A stretch of 64,000 bases of DNA, from assembly GCF_000372845.1 (NCBI RefSeq), contig NZ_KB889963.1, positions 1,048,127-1,112,126 of the forward strand, read 5' to 3'. A program made the translations under genes and the position numbers. The notes beneath the pieces were generated by a model that worked only from the letters and a program-made list of their open reading frames with translations, had not been told where the DNA came from and searched no databases. Below are positions 1 to 9,203 of the stretch, piece after piece (within the stretch, counting starts at the first letter, position 1; every line of letters begins with the position of its first letter). This DNA is from Methylocystis rosea SV97 (lineage in GTDB: Bacteria; Pseudomonadota; Alphaproteobacteria; Rhizobiales; Beijerinckiaceae).

Positions 1-152
1 AGTTCAAAACAGCGAACTCTAACTGGTGAGCGGACGCGCCGCAAAAAGAATGGCGACCGGGGCGGGGCGCTGATACGCTTACGGCGATCTAAGCCGGAGT
101 TCGCGTTTGCCGAACATGCGGCGTATGGCGGCGAGCGCGACGGAAGTTTGGG

Positions 153-923
153 TTGAATCAGGCCGATAGGGTCGCTCCGGTGGATGATGCTGGTCCCAAT
201 GTATTCGGCGTTAGTCGTAGAGAGCTCGAACGTCTGAGAGCCATTAGCGGACTGGCTGCGACTCTCGCCCACAATATCAACCAGCCGCTGGCAGCGGCGA
301 GCGCCTATCTCAGGGCGGCGCAGCGCCTCACAGGAGGGCTTCCGAAGGAGTCGGTCGCGCCAATCGTTGGAGCGCTCGACAAGGCGGTCACGCAGATCAT
401 GCGCGCCGGGCAGGTTGTCCGCAGTCTGAGCGAGCTTGTTGCGCAGGGCGAGCCAGACAAGACGCTCGTGAGCGTTAATTCGCTGATCGAGGAGACGCTT
501 TCCCTCTTCGATGCGGAGGCCGCCGAGGCCGGCGTCTCGATCAGCAAGCGGCTGACCAAAGACGACGATTGCATCGTCGCAGATCGTGTCCAGATCAGAC
601 ATGTTCTGGCGAATCTTATACGAAACGCCATTGAAGCGATGCAGGATTTGCCGCGACGCGAGCTGGTGATTTCCACACAGACCCAGGCGGCAAAGGCCAT
701 ACGCGTTGAAATTCAAGACACCGGCTGCGGACCTGGCGGACGGGACAACGCCGATCCGCTTGATCTTTTTGCAATGCGGAAAGAGGGAATGGGCATTGGG
801 CTGTCGATTTCCCGCGCAATCGTCGAAGCGCACGATGGTCGGCTGTGGGCTAAGGTCAATCCCGAAGGCGGCGCTATATTCTCCTGTGATCTTCCGTTGC
901 GAGCGCGAGAATTTAGCGGATGA
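153..923 (+). CDS. Sensor histidine kinase, FixL-like transmitter without sensor domain
   Basis: A 256-residue histidine kinase made almost only of a transmitter module. The dimerisation/phosphoacceptor helix carries the H-box around residues 36-45 (LAHNINQPLA, His in AHNINQP). An N box (NLIRNAIEAM), a G1 region (DTGCGPGG) and a G2-like segment (GMGIGLSIS) form the HATPase domain. There is no PAS domain, heme pocket or membrane helix before the H-box, so the signal input is unknown and may come from a partner protein. It starts at a TTG; the true start could lie elsewhere because the window begins only 152 bases upstream. Its end overlaps the next gene by 4 bp (ATGA), so the two are translationally coupled and form a two-component pair. 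Confidence 0.85.
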   Translation: MNQADRVAPVDDAGPNVFGVSRRELERLRAISGLAATLAHNINQPLAAASAYLRAAQRLTGGLPKESVAPIVGALDKAVTQIMRAGQVVRSLSELVAQGEPDKTLVSVNSLIEETLSLFDAEAAEAGVSISKRLTKDDDCIVADRVQIRHVLANLIRNAIEAMQDLPRRELVISTQTQAAKAIRVEIQDTGCGPGGRDNADPLDLFAMRKEGMGIGLSISRAIVEAHDGRLWAKVNPEGGAIFSCDLPLRAREFSG

Positions 924-1540
924 ACTCGGGAACGGTATTTGTCGTGGACGACGATGCGGCGGTGCGCGACGCCCTTCAGCTTCTACTCGAATCTGAAGGC
1001 TTCGCTGTCTCGAGTTTTCCGTCGGCGCCAGCTATGCTTTCGTCCATCGGGCCGGAAAGCGCCGGGTGCGTCATCGCTGATGTTCGGATGCCGGAGGTGA
1101 GCGGACTCGACCTGATCTTCGAGATGAAGAACCGCAATCTTCATCTGCCGATTATTATCATTACCGGCCATGGCGACGTGCCTCTGGCGGTCGAGGCCAT
1201 GAAGCGCGGCGCTGTCGATTTTCTCGAGAAGCCGTTCGATGACGATGCGCTCTTCGCAGCCGTCAAGCGCGCGCTATCCAAGCACGACGCCGTGCAGTCG
1301 CGTTATGCGGAAGAGCGGCAGATCTCCGAAAGATTTAAGTCATTGACCAAGCGGGAGCGCGAAATTCTCGAAAGGCTCGCGGAAGGCCGCTCGAATAAGG
1401 TCATTGCCCATGATCTCGGCATCAGTGTGCGCACGGTGGAAGCGCATCGCGCCAATGTCATGGCGAAAATGCGCGTCAAGAACCTCGCGGAGTTGGTCCG
1501 AATGTTTCTCAACGGTCGGAATATGAGCTTCGGAGCGTGA
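920..1540 (+). CDS. FixJ-family response regulator (REC + LuxR-type HTH)
   Basis: A 206-residue transcriptional regulator. The N-terminal receiver has the acidic pocket (VVDDDAAVRD), the phosphoacceptor Asp in IADVRMPEVSG, the Thr in ITGHGD and the Lys in FLEKPFDDD. A linker leads to a C-terminal LuxR/FixJ helix-turn-helix (LTKREREILERLAEGRSNK, then SVRTVEAHRANVM). The order and length match FixJ. It overlaps the kinase gene just upstream by 4 bp and should be its cognate regulator. The targets are not evident, and no K-box or anaerobox-type site was identified nearby. Confidence 0.92.
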   Translation: MNSGTVFVVDDDAAVRDALQLLLESEGFAVSSFPSAPAMLSSIGPESAGCVIADVRMPEVSGLDLIFEMKNRNLHLPIIIITGHGDVPLAVEAMKRGAVDFLEKPFDDDALFAAVKRALSKHDAVQSRYAEERQISERFKSLTKREREILERLAEGRSNKVIAHDLGISVRTVEAHRANVMAKMRVKNLAELVRMFLNGRNMSFGA

Positions 1541-1625
1541 CGTCGAGAAGCGTCTTTCGCCAAAACTCCGCGTCGTCGATCATGCGTCGCAGGCAAATTG
1601 GGTGCGCTGAGGATGCCTTGCCAAA

Positions 1626-2126
1626 ATGCGCGCGCTAAGTATCCAAGTGAAGGCCGCCGAGCGCAAGAGGAGCGAATTGGTCATGCGAGCGCCACTCTCC
1701 CCGGCAGACGCTGTCCAACCGAAGGAGTTCTCCGTAACGACGCCCTCGGCGCGGCGTGTTCTCGTCATCGACGACGATAGGGACGTCGCCGACAGCATGG
1801 CGATGCTGCTGGACGTGTTGGGATGCGACGTGAGAACGGCCTATAGCGGAGCGGTGGGCATCTCGCTCGTGTCCGCTTTCCAGCCGAGGATCGTGTTCCT
1901 AGACCTCGGCATGCCCGAGATGAACGGCTATGAAGCCGCGCGTCGCATCCGCAGCGCGCGGGCCGGTCAGCAGGCGCAGCTTATTGCGCTCTCCGGCTGG
2001 GGGCAGGATCTTGACAAGAAGCGCACCCGCGAAGCGGGGTTCGACCGCCATCTGGTGAAGCCGGCCGATATCGACATTTTGGAGGAAATCCTCGCCGCGT
2101 GTGGGGACGAATCCCAGCAGATTTAG
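1626..2126 (+). CDS. Single-domain response regulator (CheY-like receiver)
   Basis: A receiver domain without an output domain. The conserved pieces are VLVIDDDRDVADSM (acidic pair), the phosphoacceptor Asp in IVFLDLGMPEMNG, the Ser in IALSGWG in place of the usual Thr, and the Lys in HLVKPAD. The first 40 or so residues are a poorly conserved extension; an internal ATG at 1684 would give a shorter protein of more usual length. It follows the FixLJ-like pair by 85 bp and precedes a large hybrid-type PAS kinase, and such stand-alone receivers often serve as phosphate sinks or partners of PAS kinases. Pairing with the downstream kinase is inference from position. Confidence 0.85.
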   Translation: MRALSIQVKAAERKRSELVMRAPLSPADAVQPKEFSVTTPSARRVLVIDDDRDVADSMAMLLDVLGCDVRTAYSGAVGISLVSAFQPRIVFLDLGMPEMNGYEAARRIRSARAGQQAQLIALSGWGQDLDKKRTREAGFDRHLVKPADIDILEEILAACGDESQQI

Positions 2127-2570
2127 CGACATATCGGCGCACGCAGCTTAGAGCGCCGACTCTTAGCAAGCCTTTCTTCAGGACTCCCTCTCACCGAAAC
2201 CGCTTTGGCGCCTTGTTCGGCGCGCTCACCCCTTTCGGGCGGCGGCGCGCTGGCGGCTGATGGCGCCAGCCGCAGCCGCAGCGAGAGCCGTTAATGCCGC
2301 GCCTCAGCTGGATTTTTCATAACCGCTGGCGTTAGAAAGAACGCTGCGGCGGCGCGCCCGTCCTGACATTCCTGGCGGGGAAAATCGTGAGCTCCATGGC
2401 GCGGCTGCGCAAGCGTCCGCGGATACGCCTTGCGCGAAGCGAGTTACGCTTACGCTTAAGCCGCTCCGAACCAACGTCTCCAGGCGTCCGGATTGCGCCG
2501 GCCAAGCTGTAACAATAGGGCTGGATCGCTCTGCTTGGCGCCTGAGATATTCCTGTCCATCGGATAGCAA
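2127..2570. other. Intergenic region without a supported gene
   Basis: A 444-bp stretch between the receiver gene and the PAS kinase. Short open frames on the minus strand have no recognisable domain. A possible stem (GCTGGCG at 2249-2255 with CGCCAGC at 2264-2270) has no T-run, so it is at best a weak terminator. The kinase promoter probably lies in the right half; no -35/-10 pair is convincing. Confidence 0.5.
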
Positions 2571-5500
2571 ATGACCTTTTCAAACATGGACACGTTCTGG
2601 GTTGTAAACTGGTCAACGGATGTCGACGGAAAATGCAATTTCATCGGCCGGCAATGGCCAATAATTACCGGACAATCAGCCGAAGCTGCGATGGCAGAAG
2701 GATGGCTGCAAGCCTTCCACGCCGACGATCTGGAGTTGGTGAAGGTCGAGCTCGGTTTGGCGGGACGATCAGAGCGCCCGTTTCAGATCGTCGCAAGGCT
2801 TAGACGCAAGGATGGCCAGTTTCGCTGGGCGTTGGCGGTCGGCGCGCCGCACTATGATGAGCAAGGCGGATTCGTTGGCTACAGCGGCTCCATCATCGAT
2901 TTCCATGATCGGATAGATATAACCGAGCGCAAAGAGCGCTTGGACGCGTTGCGGGCAAGTGAAGAGCGCTATCGTTCGCTCTTTGAGACGAGTCGCGACG
3001 GCATCGTCACCGTCGATATGAGCGGCCGTATTCTCGAAGCCAACCCCGCTTACCAGAAGATGCTCGGCTACACTCTCGAAGAGCTGAAGCGTCTAACTTA
3101 TCAAGAACTGACACCGGAAGTCTGGCATGACATGGAAGCGGCGGTCGTGCGGGAGCACATTCTTCCGCGCGGCGAATCCGCCGAATATGAGAAGGAATAT
3201 ATCCGCAAGGATGGAGCGGTATTTCCGATAAGCCTGCGAACGTGGACCGTTGTCGACGAAAATGGCCGTGTTGTCGGCATGCGCGCATTCGTGCGCGACA
3301 TCACCGAACGCAAGCAGACCGAGGCGGCGCTGCGCGACAGTGAGGAACGCTTCCGCGTAGCCTTCGCCAACGCGTCGATCGGCTTTGCGATGAACGGGCC
3401 TGACGATACGCACTTGGACGCCAACCGCGCTTATTGTGTGATCACCGGCTACACGCGCGAGGAACTTCTTGCCCTCAAGGGTTCGGAGCTGATCCATCCG
3501 GATGATTGGCCGGCCAACAGGGCCTTGGCCGAACGAATGCTTGCGGGCGAGATCCCCGGCTTCGTCGTCGAAAACCGCTACGTTCGAAAGAATGGCGAAA
3601 ACATTTGGGTCCGCAAGAGCGTCTCGCTCATTCGCTGGGCCGACGGCGTACCGCGGTGGATCATCACTTTCGTTGAGGACGTCACAGAGCGCAAGCTGGC
3701 TGAAGAGGCGCTGCAGCAAAGCCGCAATGATCTTGACCGCGCCCAGGAGGTCGGAAAGATCGGTTGGTGGCGCATGGACGTGCGCCGGAACGTTTTGACC
3801 TGGTCGGACGAAAACCATCGAATCTTCGGCGTGCCGAGTGGGACGCCGCTGACCTACGACAGTTTTCTTTCCATCGTACACCCCGACGACCAGGCCGATG
3901 TTGACGCAAAGTGGCAGGCCGGCCTTCGCGGCGAACCCTACGACATCGAGCATCGCATCGTGTCCGGGGACGAGGTCAAATGGGTGCGCGAGAAGGCGTA
4001 TCTGGAATTTGACGCGGCGGGCGCGCTTCTTGGCGGCTTCGGCATTACGCAGGACATCACCGATCGAAAGCAGGCGGAGGAGGCGCTGCGCGTGAGCGAG
4101 GCTCGGCTGCGGCTCGCGACCGAGGCTGCGAAGATCGGCGCGTTCGACTGGCGCATTCCGACGGACGTGAACATCTGGACGCCGGAATTGGAGGCGATGT
4201 ATGGGCTGTCGCCGGGCGAGTTCGGCCGGAGGCAGTCGGCCTGGGAGCAGTTGGTGCACCAGGAGGACCGCGCGGGCGCAGCCGCCAAGGTCAACGAGAC
4301 GTTAGCAACGGGCGAGCCCGTCGAGCATGAGTGGCGAGTCGTCTGGCCCGATGGCAGCGTGCACTGGATCGCCGGGCGGTTTCAAGGTTTCAAGGACGCG
4401 GCCGGCAAGCCGATGCGCCTCACAGGCGTGAACATTGACATTTCCGAGCGCAAGCGGGTCGAGGAGGCGCTGCGCGAAAGCGAGCTGCGCTATCGCTCTC
4501 TCGTCGAAGCGGCGAGCGCGATCACATGGAGCTGTCCGCCATCCGGACTGCATCAAAAGCCGCAACAGGAATGGATGGCCTTCACCGGTCAGACGGCCGA
4601 GGAAATGCTGGGGGACGGCTGGACCAAGGTCGTTCACCCTGATGACCTCGAGGCCGCGGCGGCGCGGTGGCGAGCAGCGCTAGGTAGCGGCGAGCCGTTT
4701 TGGAGCGAGCACCGCATCCGCCGACATGATGGCGAGTGGCGCTGGATGCGCGTTCAGGCTGCACCCATTCGCGCCGCAACCGACGAGATCGTCGAATGGT
4801 TCGGCAGCAATACGGACATCAACGATCTCAAGCGGGCCGAACTGGCGCTAAGGGAAAGCCAGCAGCAACTCGAGCTGGCGCTGGAAGCCGGCCAGTTGGG
4901 ATTCTGGGACTGGCACGTGCCCAGCGGCCGGGTCATGTTCGGCGGCAGTTGGGCGTCCATGCTTGGTTATGAACTCAGCGAAATGGAACCCGATGTCCGA
5001 GCCTGGGAAAGGCTGATTCATCCAGACGAGCGTGAAATCGTTGCTGCTCGATTGGCCGATCATCTGGAGGGCCGCGCCGAAATCTATGAATGCGAGCACC
5101 GCTTGCTCCACAAAGACGGTTCCTGGCGCTGGATTCTGGACCGCGGGCGGATCGTGGAACGGGACGCAGCTGGCCGGCCGCTAAGGGCGATCGGCACTCA
5201 TGCCGACGTGACCGCGCGTCATGAGGCTGAAAGCGCGCTGCAAGACGCCGACCGCCGTAAGGACGAGTTCCTCGCCACTCTGGCGCATGAATTACGCAAC
5301 CCGCTCACCCCGATCCGGAACGCCGTGCATATCTTGAAGAGGAAATATGGTCCCCAATTTCCTGACACTCCGCTGCTCGCTATGGTTCAGCGACAGGTCG
5401 ATCACCTAGTTCGCCTCGTCGACGACCTCCTTGAAGTGTCACGGATCAGCCGTGGCAAAGTCGACTTGCGAAAGGAAAGCGTCGCCGTGTCGGATTTCTT

Positions 5501-5972
5501 GCGGCATGCATTGGAGGCCTGTCAGCCGCTCATCGAAAACAAAGCCCACCGCGTAACCGTGAATGTCGCGGATGAGCCGCTGCGGGTTTTCGGCGACTCT
5601 GTCCGTCTGGCGCAGATTGCGGCCAATATCATCAACAACGCGGCGAAATACACCCCCCCGGGCGGCCGCATCGAAATTGACGCCGCGCGCGGGGGTAACG
5701 AAGTCGTGCTGCGGGTTCGCGACAATGGCGTTGGCATCAGCGCCGACATGATGCCGCGCGTCTTCGATCTTTTCGCGCAGACGGACGGCCAAATTCGGCT
5801 CTCCGAAGGTGGGCTCGGCATTGGCCTCGCGCTTGTGCGCAGCCTTACGGAAATCCACGGCGGCCGGGTGGAAGCGCGCAGCGCGGGCGTCGGCCGCGGC
5901 AGCGAATTCATCGTCAGTTTGCCGCTCGCGGATCGCGCCGATCCAGCTGCGTCACCCTCCTTGGGAGGCTGA
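2571..5972 (+). CDS. Soluble multi-PAS (seven PAS) sensor histidine kinase
   Basis: An 1133-residue histidine kinase. I count seven PAS/PAC units: residues of about 10-115, 125-245, 250-375, 380-505, 510-635, 645-760 and 765-890. Six of them end in the PAC-type signature (D-I-T-E-R-K and variants such as DVTERK, DITDRK, DISERK), and WVRK/HWIAG/WRWM-like PAC strands recur. The transmitter follows: H-box in FLATLAHELRNPLTP, N box NIINNAAKYTPPGG, G1 DNGVGIS, F box VFDLFAQ and G2 GGLGIGLAL. No membrane helix or signal peptide is present, so it should sense cytoplasmic cues. No receiver is fused to it; the single-domain receiver just upstream is a plausible partner. The start is the ATG directly after a low-quality ribosome site. 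Confidence 0.92.
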   Translation: MTFSNMDTFWVVNWSTDVDGKCNFIGRQWPIITGQSAEAAMAEGWLQAFHADDLELVKVELGLAGRSERPFQIVARLRRKDGQFRWALAVGAPHYDEQGGFVGYSGSIIDFHDRIDITERKERLDALRASEERYRSLFETSRDGIVTVDMSGRILEANPAYQKMLGYTLEELKRLTYQELTPEVWHDMEAAVVREHILPRGESAEYEKEYIRKDGAVFPISLRTWTVVDENGRVVGMRAFVRDITERKQTEAALRDSEERFRVAFANASIGFAMNGPDDTHLDANRAYCVITGYTREELLALKGSELIHPDDWPANRALAERMLAGEIPGFVVENRYVRKNGENIWVRKSVSLIRWADGVPRWIITFVEDVTERKLAEEALQQSRNDLDRAQEVGKIGWWRMDVRRNVLTWSDENHRIFGVPSGTPLTYDSFLSIVHPDDQADVDAKWQAGLRGEPYDIEHRIVSGDEVKWVREKAYLEFDAAGALLGGFGITQDITDRKQAEEALRVSEARLRLATEAAKIGAFDWRIPTDVNIWTPELEAMYGLSPGEFGRRQSAWEQLVHQEDRAGAAAKVNETLATGEPVEHEWRVVWPDGSVHWIAGRFQGFKDAAGKPMRLTGVNIDISERKRVEEALRESELRYRSLVEAASAITWSCPPSGLHQKPQQEWMAFTGQTAEEMLGDGWTKVVHPDDLEAAAARWRAALGSGEPFWSEHRIRRHDGEWRWMRVQAAPIRAATDEIVEWFGSNTDINDLKRAELALRESQQQLELALEAGQLGFWDWHVPSGRVMFGGSWASMLGYELSEMEPDVRAWERLIHPDEREIVAARLADHLEGRAEIYECEHRLLHKDGSWRWILDRGRIVERDAAGRPLRAIGTHADVTARHEAESALQDADRRKDEFLATLAHELRNPLTPIRNAVHILKRKYGPQFPDTPLLAMVQRQVDHLVRLVDDLLEVSRISRGKVDLRKESVAVSDFLRHALEACQPLIENKAHRVTVNVADEPLRVFGDSVRLAQIAANIINNAAKYTPPGGRIEIDAARGGNEVVLRVRDNGVGISADMMPRVFDLFAQTDGQIRLSEGGLGIGLALVRSLTEIHGGRVEARSAGVGRGSEFIVSLPLADRADPAASPSLGG

Positions 5973-5997
5973 CGCTCCGTGTTCTTGCCGCATCATC

Positions 5998-6339
5998 CTA
6001 TTCTGCGGCAGTCGGCGCATAGTTTGGATTGGATTCGGTGAGAACCGCGTCGAAGCCTTCAAATTCGGGACCGCCCAGATAGAGATCGCGGTTCTGACCA
6101 GCGTTTTTGTGGGCCTCACGAAAATGTTCGGAATGCGTCCAATCGATGAAGTGCTGCCGAGTCTCCCACAGCGCATGCGACGCATAGAGAACGTGGTCCT
6201 CCCGCTCGGGCCCCTTGAGCAAATGGAAGACGATGAAGCCGGGCCTTTCCTGAAGCCGCGACTGACGCGACCGCCAGACGTCCTCGAAGGCCTGTTCCTT
6301 TCCCTTGACGATTTTGAAGCGGTTCATTGCGACAAACAT
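5998..6339 (-). CDS. ABM-fold monooxygenase, IsdG/HmoA heme-degrading type
   Basis: A 113-residue dimeric alpha+beta barrel protein of the antibiotic-biosynthesis-monooxygenase superfamily. The three residues used by IsdG/HmoA heme oxygenases can be placed: Asn in MFVAMNRF near the N terminus, Trp in HFIDWTH or ALWETRQ, and His in the SEHFREAH helix. The central GFIVFHLLKG strand is typical. The family releases iron from heme using O2, so a role in iron handling fits the siderophore locus 3 kb away, but other ABM proteins have quite different substrates. It is a lone gene convergent with the PAS kinase, with 25 bp between the stop codons. Confidence 0.75.
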   Translation of the reverse strand: MFVAMNRFKIVKGKEQAFEDVWRSRQSRLQERPGFIVFHLLKGPEREDHVLYASHALWETRQHFIDWTHSEHFREAHKNAGQNRDLYLGGPEFEGFDAVLTESNPNYAPTAAE

Positions 6340-6604
6340 GACTCGGCTCCTGTCATTGGTCTCGGCGGGTTCCGCCAGCGTTCTTAGCTAATCGTCCCCA
6401 AGGCGAAAGGCAAAGAACCTGATCGAAGCGGCGACGGCTTGGACTCGATGATCCCTGATCTGACGTTCGCCGCAGGCGTGATCAGCAACTCTCCGCCATA
6501 TGCCAAGCCTCAATGCTCTATCGCGCGGTAGCGGCTCCGCTAAGACCGAAACGCATTGTGGACCGGGGCGTTAAACTAAGTTAGGAGCGAAATCTCGCGG
6601 CTGC

Positions 6605-8794
6605 GTGAAGTCAGAGTCGGAGATCGCCGCTCGCAAGCATTTCCGAGAAACGCTCTTGAGGTCCTCGCTGACCATGGCGTGTGTAGAAATTGTCCATGAG
6701 TTGGACAAGCGTCTGCGGTTGCGGCTTTTGTCCGATGCGGACGATTTTGCGCAGACGGAAGTTGCGCTGCGACAGCTTCCCGGCGTCGCGTCCGTGCGCG
6801 CTAATCGCGCCTGCGCATCGTTGACGTTGGCGTATGACGGACAGCCTGAGGTCCGCGACGCCATTCTCGCGACAGCACGTCGAACGCCATCAGCGGCGGC
6901 CGATACCTGGCGGCCTCCGCCAGCCGCCAACGCCAGGCGCGTGACTCTCGCAGCCGGCGCGATCGCCGCCACGCTCCTCCTTCCCGCGCCGCTCGCCGCA
7001 GCGATCACTTGGCTCAACATCGCCGGCGTCCTCGCGCGCGGCATCCTTGCGGCGTCGCGCGGCAAGCTGAAGACCGACGTTCTTGATGCGCTCGCCATCG
7101 GCGTGCCGGCGGCGCGCCAGGAATATGCCACCGCCAGCGTGACCCGCTTCCTTCTCGCGCTGGCGGAGCATATCGAGGCCACCACCGTCCAGCAGTCGGA
7201 TGAATTGCTGCGCTCGCTCCTGCGACAAGGGCCTGGCGACGTGTGGGTGGAACGCCACGACGGCGAACTCGCGCGTGTGCCTTTCATGCAGCTTAAAGGT
7301 GGCGAGCGCGTCGTCATCGGCGCCGGCGAAACCATTCCGGTCGACGGCCCGGTGGTCGCCGGCGACGCTTATGTCGATCAGTCGTCGGTGACCGGCGAAA
7401 GCCTTCCCCTGCCGCACGCGGTCGGAGATCAGGCGCTCGCGGGCGGCGTTGTCACCGACGGACGGCTCGTGGTCCAGGCTGAGCGCGTGGGCGAGGCGAC
7501 GACGCCCGGGCGTATCGCGCGCTATATCCAGGAGGCGCTCGACCGCCTGGCGGAGATCCAGACGGTGTCCAGCGTCTTTGCGGATCGGCGCGTCGGCATT
7601 ACGCTGGCCACGGCTGCAGTGGTGTTCGCCCTTACGCGCGATTGGCGTCGGATCGAATCCGTTTTCATGGTCGACTATTCCTGCGCCGTGAAGCTCGGCA
7701 CGCCGATCGCCATAAAATCCGCAATGTATCGGGCGGCGCAAGAAGGCTGTCTGGTCAAGAGCGGAACGGCGATCGAAACGCTTGCCGGAGTCGACACGAT
7801 CGTCTTCGACAAGACCGGCACGCTGACCCACAATACGTTGGAGGTCACGGACATTTGTCCGCTGGACCCGGGGATCGATGAAGAGCGCGCGGCCGCGATG
7901 GTGGCGTCGCTCGGCGAACACACGAGCCATCCTATCGCGCGCGCCGTCGTCGGGCTCGCGCAGCAGCGCCGGCTCGCCCATATCCCGCATGAGGCGGTGA
8001 ATTTCATCGTCGGCCATGGCGTGGAAGCGAATGTCGATGGACGTCGCATTCGGTTTGGCAGCCGGCATTATCTCGAAGACGACGAGCACATTTCATTCGC
8101 GGACGCCCGCAAGACGGTGCGAGCGCTTCAAGAGCAAGGCAAATCGCTTCTCTATGTCGCCGCCGATGAGCGCCCGATTGCGGTCTTTGCATTGCGCGAT
8201 CGATAGCGGTCGGAGAGTGCGCGCACGCTTGCGCAGTTGCGCGCGTTAGGAGTCAAGCGCCTCGTGATGATCACAGGCGATCGCCAGGCGCCGGCGCTGG
8301 CTTTCGTGGAGACGCTTGGCATAGATGCGGTGCATTACGAACAGCAGCCGCAGGACAAGGCCGACATCATAGCGGCGCTCAAACAGCAGGGTCGCCGCGT
8401 CGCTTATATCGGCGATGGCGTGAACGACGGGCCCGCATTGATGGCGGCGGATGTCGGCATCTCGATGCCGCGCGCCGCCGATATTGCGCGAGCCACCGCC
8501 GACATCGTGTTGCTGGAAGACAGACTCGATTCCGTCGCCACGATGCTCACCATCTCTCGGGAGGCAATGGGTCTGATCCATTCGAACTTTAAGATCGCGG
8601 TGGGGGTGAATTCGGCGATTCTGGGCGCTGCGGCGTTCGGCCGTCTTTCTCCTCTCACCGCCGCCACGCTGCACAATGGGACGACGATCGCCGTCCTGCT
8701 GCGCGCGCTGCTGAGCGGACGAGGGCGCAGTCCCGTCATAGAGAAAGTCTCGCGCGATTCAGTCGCACTCGAGCACAGCCGGGCGCAAGAATAA
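6605..8794 (+). pseudogene. Heavy-metal P1B-type ATPase interrupted by an in-frame TAG
   Basis: Two open segments (6605-8206 and 8207-8794) lie in the same frame and are split only by a TAG at 8204-8206, about codon 534. Together they make a roughly 729-residue metal-transporting P-type ATPase. The first part has a degenerate N-terminal ferredoxin-like domain with no CxxC, a VTGESLPLP actuator loop, the metal-site helix YSCAVKLGTP, the phosphorylation loop DKTGTLT (Asp about residue 402) and the HP motif in EHTSHPIA. The part after the stop has VMITGDRQAP, the hinge GDGVNDGPAL and the last membrane helices. The residues either side of the TAG (ALRDR, then SESARTLAQLR) read as continuous family sequence, so nothing else seems lost. 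The start could be GTG 6605 or ATG 6674. Possible substrates are Mn, Zn or Cd; the sequence does not decide. It is called a pseudogene unless the stop is a sequencing error or is suppressed. Confidence 0.85.
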
Positions 8795-9027
8795 TAGCAG
8801 AGCTCCTCCCGCTCGGCGGCGAAAGCGCCCGCCGGGTGAATCACGATTCGCTGCAAGCGTTGCGCCCAACTACGCGATCTGAAGCTCGATGTGTCTGCAA
8901 GGTCGGACGCAACTAAGACCAGCACCCTTGCGATCCCCTCGGGCCGTTCCGCTGCGTGATCGAATTCTGTTGGCTTCGGCGCTGCACGGTGACTGCGTGC
9001 GAGCCGTTTTGTTTACAACTTAAGCAA

Positions 9028-9097
9028 CAAAGTACTATCTACTTTGGAATGAGAATAAATACAAGTAATATATGGTACTTATGTCACATGGTACTTA
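9028..9097 (+). promoter_or_regulatory. AT-rich upstream region of the siderophore receptor with operator-like repeats
   Basis: The last 130 bp before the receptor gene are strikingly AT-rich. They hold a perfect 19-bp inverted repeat (CAAAGTA at 9028-9034, spacer CTATC, TACTTTG at 9040-9046) and a 10-bp direct repeat ATGGTACTTA at 9072-9081 and 9088-9097, one and a half helical turns apart. The inverted repeat has the length of a Fur-type site but not its consensus, so the regulator (Fur/Mur, Irr, RirA, or an ECF sigma factor site in the direct repeats) is open. Position ahead of the iron-uptake operon makes iron control likely. Confidence 0.5.
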
Positions 9098-9203
9098 AAA
9101 GGCTTCCGAAATCACGACTACATAATTGACGAAAAAAATATATACGCGCTATGTGCAGCATACAACGCAAGGCGTCGCGCTGCATAATAGTAGAGGCGGA
9201 AGA

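Noticed and set aside
3093..4259. 388-codon open frame on the minus strand inside the PAS kinase
   Set aside because: It runs opposite the repeated PAS domains, has no recognisable motif, and arises from GC-rich codon bias of the real gene.
6890..8089. 399-codon minus-strand frame inside the P-type ATPase
   Set aside because: The plus strand shows all P-type ATPase motifs; the opposite frame is Arg/His-rich with no domain.
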